Shown here: one piece after another, positions 45,328-52,958 of the stretch | Numbering within the stretch: position 1 is the stretch's first letter | Layout of the letters: each line of letters opens with the position of its first letter | Source: Paenarthrobacter aurescens | GTDB lineage: Bacteria > Actinomycetota > Actinomycetes > Actinomycetales > Micrococcaceae | Length of the DNA stretch: 64,000 nt | Reading direction: 5' to 3' | NCBI RefSeq assembly: GCF_041549525.1 | Contig: NZ_CP157456.1 | Span: forward strand, 186,001 to 250,000 | The notes under the pieces: model-generated | The model's database searches: none | The model's input: the letters and a program-made list of their open reading frames with translations, nothing else | What the model was told of the DNA's origin: nothing | Position numbers and translations under genes: made by a program

Positions 45328-47054
45328 GCTTCGAAATTCCCCGCAAACAGTATGCCGAGCTGTACGGTCCAACCACCGGCGACGCCATCCGTCTGGCCGA
45401 TACCGAACTGTTCCTCGAAATCGAGAAGGACTGCACGGTGTACGGCGAAGAAGTGGTGTTCGGCGGTGGGAAAGTGATCCGGGACGGCATGGGTCAGAAC
45501 GGCCAACTAACCCGCTCGGAAGACATCCCGGACACCGTGATCACCAACGTGATTGTGCTCGACTACAGCGGCATCTACAAGGCTGACGTTGCTTTGAAAG
45601 ATGGCCACATCTTCAGAATTGGCAAGGCCGGCAACCCTCAGATCACCAGCGGCGTGGACATTGTGATCGGGTCCAGCACGGAAATCATTGCCGGTGAACG
45701 CAAAATCCTGACAGCCGGCGGCATCGATACTCATATCCACTTCATCTCGCCGGAACAGGTCCCAGCCGCCCTGTGCAATGGCATCACCACGATGGTGGGC
45801 GGGGGCACCGGCCCAGCCGAAGGAACCAAAGCCACCACCGTAACCCCCGGCGCCTGGCACATCTCCCGGATGCTGCAGGCCGCCGAAGGGCTACCGGTCA
45901 ACATCGGCCTGTTCGGCAAGGGCCACGCGTCCGCCGTCGAGCCCCTCGCCGAGCAGATCCGTGCCGGTGCCGTCGGTCTCAAAGTTCATGAAGACTGGGG
46001 CTCAACCACATCGTCCATAGACATGTCCCTCCGTGTGGCCGACGAATACGACGTCCAAGTGGCCATCCACACGGACACGCTCAACGAGTGCGGCTTCGTG
46101 GAAGACACCATCCGGGCGATCAACGGGCGCGTCATCCACACCTTCCACACCGAAGGCGCAGGCGGTGGACACGCCCCGGACATCATCAAAATCGCGGGCC
46201 TGCCCAACGTGCTCCCCGCCTCCACGAACCCCACCCTTCCGTACACTAAAAACACCATTGAAGAGCACCTGGACATGCTCATGGTCTGCCACCACCTCAA
46301 CCCGGACATCCCCGAAGACGTGGCCTTCGCAGACTCCCGTATCCGTGCCGAAACCATCGCTGCCGAAGACGTCCTGCACGATCTCGGCATCTTCGCCATC
46401 ACCTCCTCCGACTCCCAGGCCATGGGCCGCGTAGGCGAAGTAGTGACCCGCACCTGGCAGGTAGCCGACGCCATGAAACGCCAACGCGGCATCCTGAAAG
46501 ACCCCTCCGGAGCCACCCACGGGTCCGCCGAATCGGACAACTTCCGCCTCAAACGCTACGTGGCCAAATACACCATCAACGCCGCCATCGCCCAAGGCAT
46601 GGCCGACGTGATCGGCTCCGTGGAAGAAGGAAAATTCGCTGACCTCGTCCTCTGGGACCCCGCCTTCTTCGGCGTGAAACCCGAGCTCGTCATCAAAGGC
46701 GGGCAGATCGCCTACGCGCTCATGGGAGACTCCAACGCCTCCATCCCCACACCGCAACCGCGCACCATGCGGCCCATGTTCGCCACGTACGGGAAGGCCC
46801 TCCAACAGACGTCCATCACATTCCTGTCCAAAGCTGCCATCGACGCCGGAGTGCCCGCCGAACTCGGCCTCGAACGCATCATCAAACCCGTCAGCGGCAT
46901 CCGCAACCTCAGCAAAGCGGACCTCAAATACAACGGCGAAACCCCGGACATCGCCGTCGACCCCGAAACCTACAAAGTGACTGTCGACGGCGTCGAAGTC
47001 ACCTCCCAGCCCTCCGACGTACTGCCCATGGCCCAGCGCTACTTCCTCTTCTAG
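45324..47054 (+). CDS. ureC: Urease subunit alpha UreC
   Basis: 576 residues; the catalytic subunit that hydrolyses urea to ammonia and carbamate with two nickel ions. Metal ligands are visible: HIH at residues 137-139, the carbamylated Lys in [12 protein letters not shown] (Lys 220), and the flap MVCHHLNPD with its Cys-His pair. Starts at GTG 45324. Complete and with no missing residue. Codons end mostly in C. Confidence 0.98.
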   Translation: MSFEIPRKQYAELYGPTTGDAIRLADTELFLEIEKDCTVYGEEVVFGGGKVIRDGMGQNGQLTRSEDIPDTVITNVIVLDYSGIYKADVALKDGHIFRIGKAGNPQITSGVDIVIGSSTEIIAGERKILTAGGIDTHIHFISPEQVPAALCNGITTMVGGGTGPAEGTKATTVTPGAWHISRMLQAAEGLPVNIGLFGKGHASAVEPLAEQIRAGAVGLKVHEDWGSTTSSIDMSLRVADEYDVQVAIHTDTLNECGFVEDTIRAINGRVIHTFHTEGAGGGHAPDIIKIAGLPNVLPASTNPTLPYTKNTIEEHLDMLMVCHHLNPDIPEDVAFADSRIRAETIAAEDVLHDLGIFAITSSDSQAMGRVGEVVTRTWQVADAMKRQRGILKDPSGATHGSAESDNFRLKRYVAKYTINAAIAQGMADVIGSVEEGKFADLVLWDPAFFGVKPELVIKGGQIAYALMGDSNASIPTPQPRTMRPMFATYGKALQQTSITFLSKAAIDAGVPAELGLERIIKPVSGIRNLSKADLKYNGETPDIAVDPETYKVTVDGVEVTSQPSDVLPMAQRYFLF

Positions 47055-47062
47055 GACCCACC

Positions 47063-47536
47063 ATGATCATCGAAAAAATCCTGGGCAACCTCCACGAGGA
47101 ACCCAACAACTACGCAGGCCGCCACAAAGAAAAAGTAATCCTGCCCAGCTCATTGCTGGTCAAACGCATCCAACGCGTCACCACCGACCACGGCAAAGAA
47201 CTCGGCATCCGCCTCCCCGCAGGAAACGGTGACCTCCGCGACGGCGACATCCTCGCCCTGGACGACCACAACGTCATCATCATCTCCGTGCTGCCCACTG
47301 ACGTCCTGGTCATAGCGCCGCGGAGCATCCACCAAATGGGCGTCGTGGCACACTCACTCGGCAACCGGCACCTGCAAGCCCAATTCTTCGACGCGGCCTC
47401 CGAGTACGGCGCTGAAGTCATGGTTTGTCAGTATGACCACACTGTTGAGGACTATCTGAAAAGCGTCGGCGTCCCCTACGACAGGCAAGAGCGGGTCATG
47501 CCGGTGCCCTTCCGCCATGCTGAGCATTCGCACTAG
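47063..47536 (+). CDS. ureE: Urease accessory protein UreE (nickel chaperone)
   Basis: 157 residues: KVILPSSLLVKRIQRVTTDHGKELGIRLP, DHNVIIISVLPTDVLVIAPRSIHQMGVVAHSLGNRHLQAQFF. UreE delivers nickel to apo-urease. The C-terminus ends RHAEHSH, with a few His but not the long His tail of the Klebsiella protein. 8 bases after ureC. Confidence 0.95.
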   Translation: MIIEKILGNLHEEPNNYAGRHKEKVILPSSLLVKRIQRVTTDHGKELGIRLPAGNGDLRDGDILALDDHNVIIISVLPTDVLVIAPRSIHQMGVVAHSLGNRHLQAQFFDAASEYGAEVMVCQYDHTVEDYLKSVGVPYDRQERVMPVPFRHAEHSH

Positions 47537-47575
47537 GGGAATGCCGGTGCTGGCTTTCGGGGGTGGCAAGCCTCC

Positions 47576-47639
47576 GGCGGGTGATAGGGGCCGTGCCCGC
47601 TCCGCGATGCCCTCCACACCGCGGCCCCTATCACCCGCC
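47576..47639 (+). repeat. Urease-operon hairpin element, copy 1 (before ureF)
   Basis: A perfect 17-bp stem (47576-47592 with 47623-47639) closes a 30-base loop (47593-47622, starting GTGCCCGCTCCGCGATGCCC). It lies in the gap between ureE and ureF, ending 5 bases before the earliest ureF start. The loop recurs, 27 of 30 bases identical, in copy 2 at 48994-49076, whose arms have a different sequence. Confidence 0.8.
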
Positions 47640-47644
47640 TCCGC

Positions 47645-48346
47645 TTGTTGGCCCAAGTTCCAGCGCGGTGCGCTTTGAGTGCGACATATCAGCTGGCTCT
47701 TCAACAGTTGACCGACTCCGCGTTGCCTACGGGGGCGTTTGCTCATTCTCTTGGGTTTGAGAGCTACATCGAGCGTGGGCTTGTGGGGGATGAGGGGTCT
47801 TTTGGGGAGTGGTTGCGGGCTTTTGTGGGGCAGCAGTTGGTTTATTCCGATGGGTTGGCCCTGCGGTTCTTGTATGAAGGGGTGGATGTGGGGGTGTTGG
47901 ACTCCTTTCTTTCTGCGCAGTTGTTGGCTCGGGAAGTGCGGGAGGCTTCGCTCAAAATGGGTGGGCGGCTGTTGGAGATTGGCGGGGAAGTGTTCCCGTC
48001 GGGGGAGTTGGAGGAGTATCGGGATCTCGTGAGGGCGGGGTTGGCCTCTGGGCATCAGCCTTTGGCTTTTGGGGTTATTGCGCGGTCGCTAGGGGTTCCT
48101 GGTGAGATGGCACTTTCCGCCTATTTGTTTGCCACGGTGACTTCGCTGACGCAGAACGCCGTGCGGGCCATTCCATTGGGGCAGAACGCCGGGCAGCGGG
48201 TACTTCGGCAGGCGCACGACGTCGTTGCTGCCGCCGTCAAGGATGTAGCACAGCTGTGCTGGGACGACTTTGGGGCCGTCAGCCCGGGCCTCGAAATTTC
48301 ACAAATGCGGCACGAACGGCAACGCGCCCGCATGTTCATGAGCTAA
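47645..48346 (+). CDS. ureF: Urease accessory protein UreF
   Basis: About 223-233 residues: LQQLTDSALPTGAFAHSLGFESYIERG is the UreF start motif, with PLGQNAGQRVL and the C-terminal helices also present. UreF acts in the UreDFG complex that inserts nickel into urease. Starts at a TTG near 47645 or at TTG 47675, which fits the family better. Codon use is G- and T-rich (GGGG, GTTG), unlike ureC and ureG. Confidence 0.95.
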   Translation: MLAQVPARCALSATYQLALQQLTDSALPTGAFAHSLGFESYIERGLVGDEGSFGEWLRAFVGQQLVYSDGLALRFLYEGVDVGVLDSFLSAQLLAREVREASLKMGGRLLEIGGEVFPSGELEEYRDLVRAGLASGHQPLAFGVIARSLGVPGEMALSAYLFATVTSLTQNAVRAIPLGQNAGQRVLRQAHDVVAAAVKDVAQLCWDDFGAVSPGLEISQMRHERQRARMFMS

Positions 48347-48364
48347 ATCAGGAGGACGGGACAC

Positions 48365-48982
48365 ATGTCAGAACCCATCAAAATCGGCGTCGGCGGACCA
48401 GTCGGAGCAGGCAAAACCCAGCTCGTGGAACGCATCACCCGGCACATGAGTGGCGGGATTTCCATGGCCGCCATCACCAACGACATCTACACCATCGAAG
48501 ACGCAAAAATCCTCGCCGCCAACGGCATCCTCCCCGAGGACCGGATCATCGGCGTCGAAACCGGCGGCTGCCCCCACACCGCCATCCGCGAAGACACCTC
48601 CATGAACACCGCAGCCATCGAGGAACTCAAGGTCAGGCACCCCGACCTCCAAGTCATCTTCGTCGAATCCGGCGGTGACAACCTCTCCGCCACCTTCAGC
48701 CCCGAACTCGTGGACTTCTCCATCTACATCATCGACGTAGCCCAAGGCGAAAAAATCCCGCGCAAAGCGGGCCAAGGCATGATCAAATCCGATCTCTTCA
48801 TCATCAACAAAACCGACCTCGCACCCCACGTCGGAGCGGACCTATCAGTCATGGAACGGGACTCCAAGGAATTCCGCGGAAACAAGCCGTTCTGCTTTAC
48901 GAACCTCAAAACGGACGAAGGCCTGGACGAGGTCCTCAACTGGATCCGCCGCGACGTCCTGATGCTCGACTTGGCGTCGTGA
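48365..48982 (+). CDS. ureG: Urease accessory protein UreG (GTPase)
   Basis: 205 residues. P-loop [46 protein letters not shown] (Cys-Pro-His metal motif), [14 protein letters not shown] (G4, NKTD). GTP hydrolysis drives nickel transfer to urease. Has C-ending codons like ureC. Good GGAGGACGGGAC ribosome-binding site upstream. Confidence 0.97.
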   Translation: MSEPIKIGVGGPVGAGKTQLVERITRHMSGGISMAAITNDIYTIEDAKILAANGILPEDRIIGVETGGCPHTAIREDTSMNTAAIEELKVRHPDLQVIFVESGGDNLSATFSPELVDFSIYIIDVAQGEKIPRKAGQGMIKSDLFIINKTDLAPHVGADLSVMERDSKEFRGNKPFCFTNLKTDEGLDEVLNWIRRDVLMLDLAS

Positions 48983-50016
48983 TCGGCGGGGCCGCGGCGG
49001 CTACGCCGGATTTTGGGCCGTGCCCGCTTCGCGATGCCCGCCACGCCGCGGCCCAAAAATCCGGCTCCGCCGCCGCAGCGGTCGGCTCGCGTCGCGGCAG
49101 CGAGCAGCGGACGTTGCGGGCCGCACCGAGCCCTTTGGGAAAGCTGGGGCCGCACGCTGGGTTGGCTTCTTTGGAGGGGCCGGTTCGGGGGCGGTTGGAG
49201 CTTGGGGTTAGTGTGCGGGGTGGGCGGTCCGTTGCTTCTCGGCAGTTCCATGAGGGTGCGCTGCGGGTGCTCAGGCCTCATTACCTGGATGAGAGCGGGC
49301 AGGTTTGTTATGTCATGGTCAATCCGGGCGGGGCGTATTTGGGGGCGGACCTGTTCTTGATTGACGTGGAGGTTGAAGCGGGGGCGGATCTGTTGCTGAC
49401 TACGCAGTCCGCTACCAAGGTGTACCGGACCCCGGGCTCGTTTGCTGAGCAGCGGATGCGCGTCCGGCTGGGGGAGGGCTCGCGGTTGGAACTGATGCCG
49501 GACCAGTTGATCGCGTACCGGGAGGCGAGCTACCGGCAGAATTCGCGCATCAGCCTCCACCCGACGTCGAGCCTTGTCATGGCGGAGGTCATCACGCCAG
49601 GGTGGTCGCCGGACGGGGCAACCTTCAAGTATGAGGAGGTCCGGCTGCGCAATGAGATCTGGATCGAGGACGCACACGATGCGAAGTTGTTGGCGCTGGA
49701 CAATCTCCTGATCCGGCCACCTCTCAACGACGTCACCGGCATGGGCTTCATGGAGGGCTTCAGCCATTTGGGTTCGTTGGTGGTGGTGGACCCGAGAGTG
49801 GATCAAGGGCTTGCTGACGAACTGGACCAGATCGCCGGGAACTTTGATGCCTATACCGGGGTGTCCTTGACGGCGGCTATTGCCGGGAGCACCGGGCTTG
49901 TGCTGCGATCGTTGTCGAACAGCACTGAGGAACTCAACACATTACTGGGTGTCTGCGCCGGTGTTCTGAGGGAACGCTGGTACGGGCAGGCGCCTTTGAA
50001 CCTGAGGAAGTATTGA
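48979..50016 (+). CDS. ureD: Urease accessory protein UreD (UreH)
   Basis: The conserved domain begins near [32 protein letters not shown] and runs to [26 protein letters not shown] and the end [15 protein letters not shown]. Scaffold of the nickel-loading complex. The open frame starts at GTG 48979 (4-bp overlap with ureG), but its first 40 or so residues are encoded by the hairpin element, so the true start is probably TTG 49162 or 49195. Codons are G- and T-rich like ureF. Confidence 0.93.
   Translation: MIGGAAAATPDFGPCPLRDARHAAAQKSGSAAAAVGSRRGSEQRTLRAAPSPLGKLGPHAGLASLEGPVRGRLELGVSVRGGRSVASRQFHEGALRVLRPHYLDESGQVCYVMVNPGGAYLGADLFLIDVEVEAGADLLLTTQSATKVYRTPGSFAEQRMRVRLGEGSRLELMPDQLIAYREASYRQNSRISLHPTSSLVMAEVITPGWSPDGATFKYEEVRLRNEIWIEDAHDAKLLALDNLLIRPPLNDVTGMGFMEGFSHLGSLVVVDPRVDQGLADELDQIAGNFDAYTGVSLTAAIAGSTGLVLRSLSNSTEELNTLLGVCAGVLRERWYGQAPLNLRKY
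48994..49076 (+). repeat. Urease-operon hairpin element, copy 2 (before the ureD domain)
   Basis: Arms 48994-49019 and 49050-49076 pair over about 23 bp with two small bulges (GGATTTT-GGGCC with GGCCC-AAAAATCC at the top, GCGGCGG with CCGCCGC at the base). They close a 30-base loop (49020-49049) that matches copy 1 at 27 of 30 positions. The arms are unrelated to those of copy 1 outside the GGGCC/GGCCC closing pairs. Confidence 0.8.
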
Positions 50017-51059
50017 TGACTGCCATGACCGAGTTCGCCACCATGTACCGGGAGCGGGAGCAGTTGTCCCTGCGGACCCGGCTGCTGTTCACCTTTGGTG
50101 CGGTGGCCGCTTTGCACCTTGCCGCCGTGGTGCTTTTGCTGGTGGGAACAAGCGGTGGCGCGCAGCCACTGGCACTGGGGCTGGTGATCACCGCCTATGT
50201 GGCGGGCATCAAGCACAGCTACGACTGGGACCACATCGCGGCGATCGATAACTCCACCCGCAAGTTCGTGGCGCAGCATAAAGATCCTGTGAGTGTGGGC
50301 TTTGCCTTCAGCCTGGGCCACAGTTCCGTGGTGGTCCTGGCCGGGCTGCTGGTGGTTGCCGGGGCCACGCTGATTGGGCAGTTCATGGAGGACGGCACCA
50401 CGGGCAACAAGGTGCTGGGCCTGATCGGCAGCGGAGTGTCCGGGCTGTTCCTGCTGGCCATGGGTTTGTTCAACGGCTCGGCGTTCGTCCGCGCAAGCCA
50501 GGCGTACAAGAACGTGCAGGCAGGCGGTGAAGTCCGTCCGGAAGACCTTGAAGCCAAGGGCTTTGTTGCCCGGTTGCTCGCCAAACCGCTCAGCAGGGTG
50601 GAGCGGCCGCGGAACATCTACGTGATCGGTTTCCTGTTCGGGCTGGGGTTCGATACCGCCACTACCATCGGGCTGCTGGTCATCACCACGACGGCGTCAC
50701 TCGCCGGTGTTTCCCCTCTCGCCTTGTTGGCGCTGCCGCTCGCGTTCACCGCCGCCATGACCCTGTGCGACTCCATCAACGGCGTGGCCATGATGAAGAT
50801 GTACACCTCCGCCATTCACAACCCGAAGCGGAAGCTCGGCTTCAACGCTGTGATCACCGGCATCTCGGCAGTCTCGGCATTGTTCATCGCCGTCATCACG
50901 CTGGGAGGGTTCGTGAACTCCGCGTTCGAACTCCAGGACCCCATCACCACCTGGCTGGGCGAGATAGACCTCGGCGACGCCGGCCTGATCCTGGTGGGAC
51001 TGTTCGTGATGGTGTGGGCCGTATCCGCAGTGCGCGGGAGGGCAGCCAGAAGCAGCTAG
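50016..51059 (+). CDS. NiCoT-type nickel permease (HoxN/HupN/NixA family)
   Basis: 347 residues with eight or so membrane helices. The family signature H-x4-D-H is present in IKHSYDWDHIAAIDN, with FSLGHSSVVVLAG and LFGLGFDTATTIGLL as the other family motifs. High-affinity import of nickel, most likely for the adjacent urease. The ATG at 50016 overlaps the ureD stop by 1 base, with GAGGAAG upstream. The C-terminus ends in a 17-bp tandem duplication. Confidence 0.95.
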   Translation: MTAMTEFATMYREREQLSLRTRLLFTFGAVAALHLAAVVLLLVGTSGGAQPLALGLVITAYVAGIKHSYDWDHIAAIDNSTRKFVAQHKDPVSVGFAFSLGHSSVVVLAGLLVVAGATLIGQFMEDGTTGNKVLGLIGSGVSGLFLLAMGLFNGSAFVRASQAYKNVQAGGEVRPEDLEAKGFVARLLAKPLSRVERPRNIYVIGFLFGLGFDTATTIGLLVITTTASLAGVSPLALLALPLAFTAAMTLCDSINGVAMMKMYTSAIHNPKRKLGFNAVITGISAVSALFIAVITLGGFVNSAFELQDPITTWLGEIDLGDAGLILVGLFVMVWAVSAVRGRAARSS

Positions 51060-51075
51060 CAGCCAGAAGCAGCTA
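51042..51075 (+). repeat. 17-bp tandem duplication at the convergent gene ends
   Basis: GCAGCCAGAAGCAGCTA occurs twice back to back (51042-51058, 51059-51075). The first copy holds the nickel-permease stop codon region, the second the serine-hydrolase stop. Confidence 0.9.
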
Positions 51076-52050
51076 GGACGCCGCCACTGCGTTGAACAGC
51101 TCGTTCGTGTCCACGCCATATTCCGGGGCGTCCAGCACGTTGGTCAGGAACACCACGCAGCGGTCCTGCTCCGGGAACATCCACCACTCCGTTCCGGACC
51201 AGCCCGGGTGCCCGTAGATTCCCTGAGCGAAAAGCTCGGACTGGTTGGCCGGCATCTGGAATCCGAGCCCTGTGTGACTGAGGGGCTTAGGGCGGGTGGT
51301 GATGTGCGAAACCTCGGTGGTCCGGGGGCGGCGCATGGCGGCAAGCGTCGCTGGACGGACGGCGTTACCGGAATCCCGCAGAAGCTCGGACCCCAGATTG
51401 AGCAGATCTGCGGCAGTGCCGAAGAGGCCCGCGCCGGGATGCCTGTTCTTATACATGGCTTGGACGTCGAGGCCCGCAGCATCGGTGCCGTGGACGGTGT
51501 GCGGGTTGGACTCCGTGTTGAAGGTGAGGCCGTGGGCTCCGGTGTCCGCTGCCAAGGCCAGGAGCTGTTCTTCGAAAGGGCGTCCGGCGGCCCGCTCGGC
51601 CAAGGCTGCGGCCCCTTCAAAGGCGATGTTGCAGTACTGCACCAGGGAACCGGCGTAGAAGGCCTGGCCTGCGGAGGTGAGCGCTTCGCGGAGGGGAATG
51701 CCGTCGTCGAGCGCTGGATCAGCAATCCCCGAGCGGTGGCTGAGCAACTGCTCCAAAGTGACCGTGTCTGTGCGTCCGGCGCCGAAGCCCGGGAGGGAAT
51801 CAGCGAGCGGGGCCGCCAACGACAACCGCCCCAGCTCAACCTGACGCATCACCGTGAGGGCAGTAATCGGTTTGGTGACCGAGAACAACGCAAAGTGGTC
51901 ATCCGTTGCGGCGTGCCTGCCGGCGTCGGACCCGAACGCCACGATGTCCTCAACGCCCCGGCTTGAAGCGATTCCCAGCACCGCCACGGGCACGCGCCCG
52001 AGCTCTACCTGCTTGCGGGCCCAATCCACGGCCGGTCCTGTAGTCATCAT
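51073..52050 (-). CDS. Serine hydrolase, beta-lactamase/esterase-like (class C fold)
   Basis: 325 residues. The active-site SxxK is in FALFSVTKPITALTV, the Tyr motif is near QYCNIAFEGAA (Y-x-N form), and a C-terminal GHPGWSGTEWW replaces the usual KTG box with HxG. This fits family VIII-type esterases and penicillin-binding-like serine hydrolases rather than true beta-lactamases. No signal peptide. Substrate unknown. It converges on the nickel permease gene. Confidence 0.87.
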   Translation of the reverse strand: MMTTGPAVDWARKQVELGRVPVAVLGIASSRGVEDIVAFGSDAGRHAATDDHFALFSVTKPITALTVMRQVELGRLSLAAPLADSLPGFGAGRTDTVTLEQLLSHRSGIADPALDDGIPLREALTSAGQAFYAGSLVQYCNIAFEGAAALAERAAGRPFEEQLLALAADTGAHGLTFNTESNPHTVHGTDAAGLDVQAMYKNRHPGAGLFGTAADLLNLGSELLRDSGNAVRPATLAAMRRPRTTEVSHITTRPKPLSHTGLGFQMPANQSELFAQGIYGHPGWSGTEWWMFPEQDRCVVFLTNVLDAPEYGVDTNELFNAVAAS

Positions 52051-52310
52051 GGTTTTTCACGCCTTCACTCGGGGCTTTTTCTAAATCTATCGCGGGCTCT
52101 GGGAAGAAGCGTCAAAACTGCAGCGGTCATAGAGACCCTCCGCATATATGACAAGTCAATGACAAGCTCGTTAATTACATGACTAACTTGTAGATAGAAA
52201 CCCATAATTCCCGTAGCCTGTAGTCGTCGTAACGCAGTGAATGGGGTGCCTGGTTTCGATTGCTTTCCTGCGTGCGGCCCCGGACCGGTCTCAAGCAAAG
52301 GATTCGCACC

Positions 52311-52934
52311 ATGAAAACCCCTTCTTCACGAACACGGGCCATCGCGGCCTTCACGGCTGGGCCCATCGCCATACTTATTGCCGGAGCAATGGTCTGGCAG
52401 GGTTCACAAGCCGCATTTACGGCAACCACCCGTAACTCCGGCAGCGCCTGGAGCACCGGCAGTGTCACCTTGACCGATGATGACCTCGGTGCCGCGGCAT
52501 TCACCGTGGAGAACATTGTTCCGGGCCAAACAGGCCAGAAATGCATTGTGGTGACATCCAATTCAAACGTTGCCGGTGAAGTTCGCGCCTACACACAGAA
52601 CCTGATTGCGGACCGCGGCCTGGAAGACCGCATCTTCTTTGACCTGGAACAAGGCACGGGCGGCTCGTTCAATGACTGCACTGGCTTCACTCCCATAGCC
52701 AACACGGTTCCCGAGCTGCCTATCTCCACGCTGGCAACCCAGAACCGCGACTTCGCCACGGGCGGCTCCTCCTGGGATACAACCGGCACACCCGGAGAGA
52801 CCCAGAGCTACCGCGGAACATGGCGGTTCGACACCACCGGAATGACGCAGGAGCAGATCAACGGCCTGCAGGGCGCCCGCGTGGGAATCGACCTCGTATG
52901 GGAACTGCAGTCGGACACCGCGCCTACTCCGTAG
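52311..52934 (+). CDS. SipW-dependent secreted protein, TasA/camelysin-like
   Basis: 207 residues. A long signal peptide ends in GSQA, followed by AFTATTRNSGSAWSTGSVTLTDDD. This is the cleavage-region pattern of SipW-type substrates such as TasA. The mature part is a beta-rich domain (FTVENIVPGQTGQKCIVVTSNSNVAGEVRAYTQNL). A signal peptidase with its own SipW-type substrate region is encoded 24 bases downstream. A role as a surface or matrix protein is inferred. Confidence 0.85.
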   Translation: MKTPSSRTRAIAAFTAGPIAILIAGAMVWQGSQAAFTATTRNSGSAWSTGSVTLTDDDLGAAAFTVENIVPGQTGQKCIVVTSNSNVAGEVRAYTQNLIADRGLEDRIFFDLEQGTGGSFNDCTGFTPIANTVPELPISTLATQNRDFATGGSSWDTTGTPGETQSYRGTWRFDTTGMTQEQINGLQGARVGIDLVWELQSDTAPTP

Positions 52935-52958
52935 GCTGATTGGACTCATTGCTGCCTC

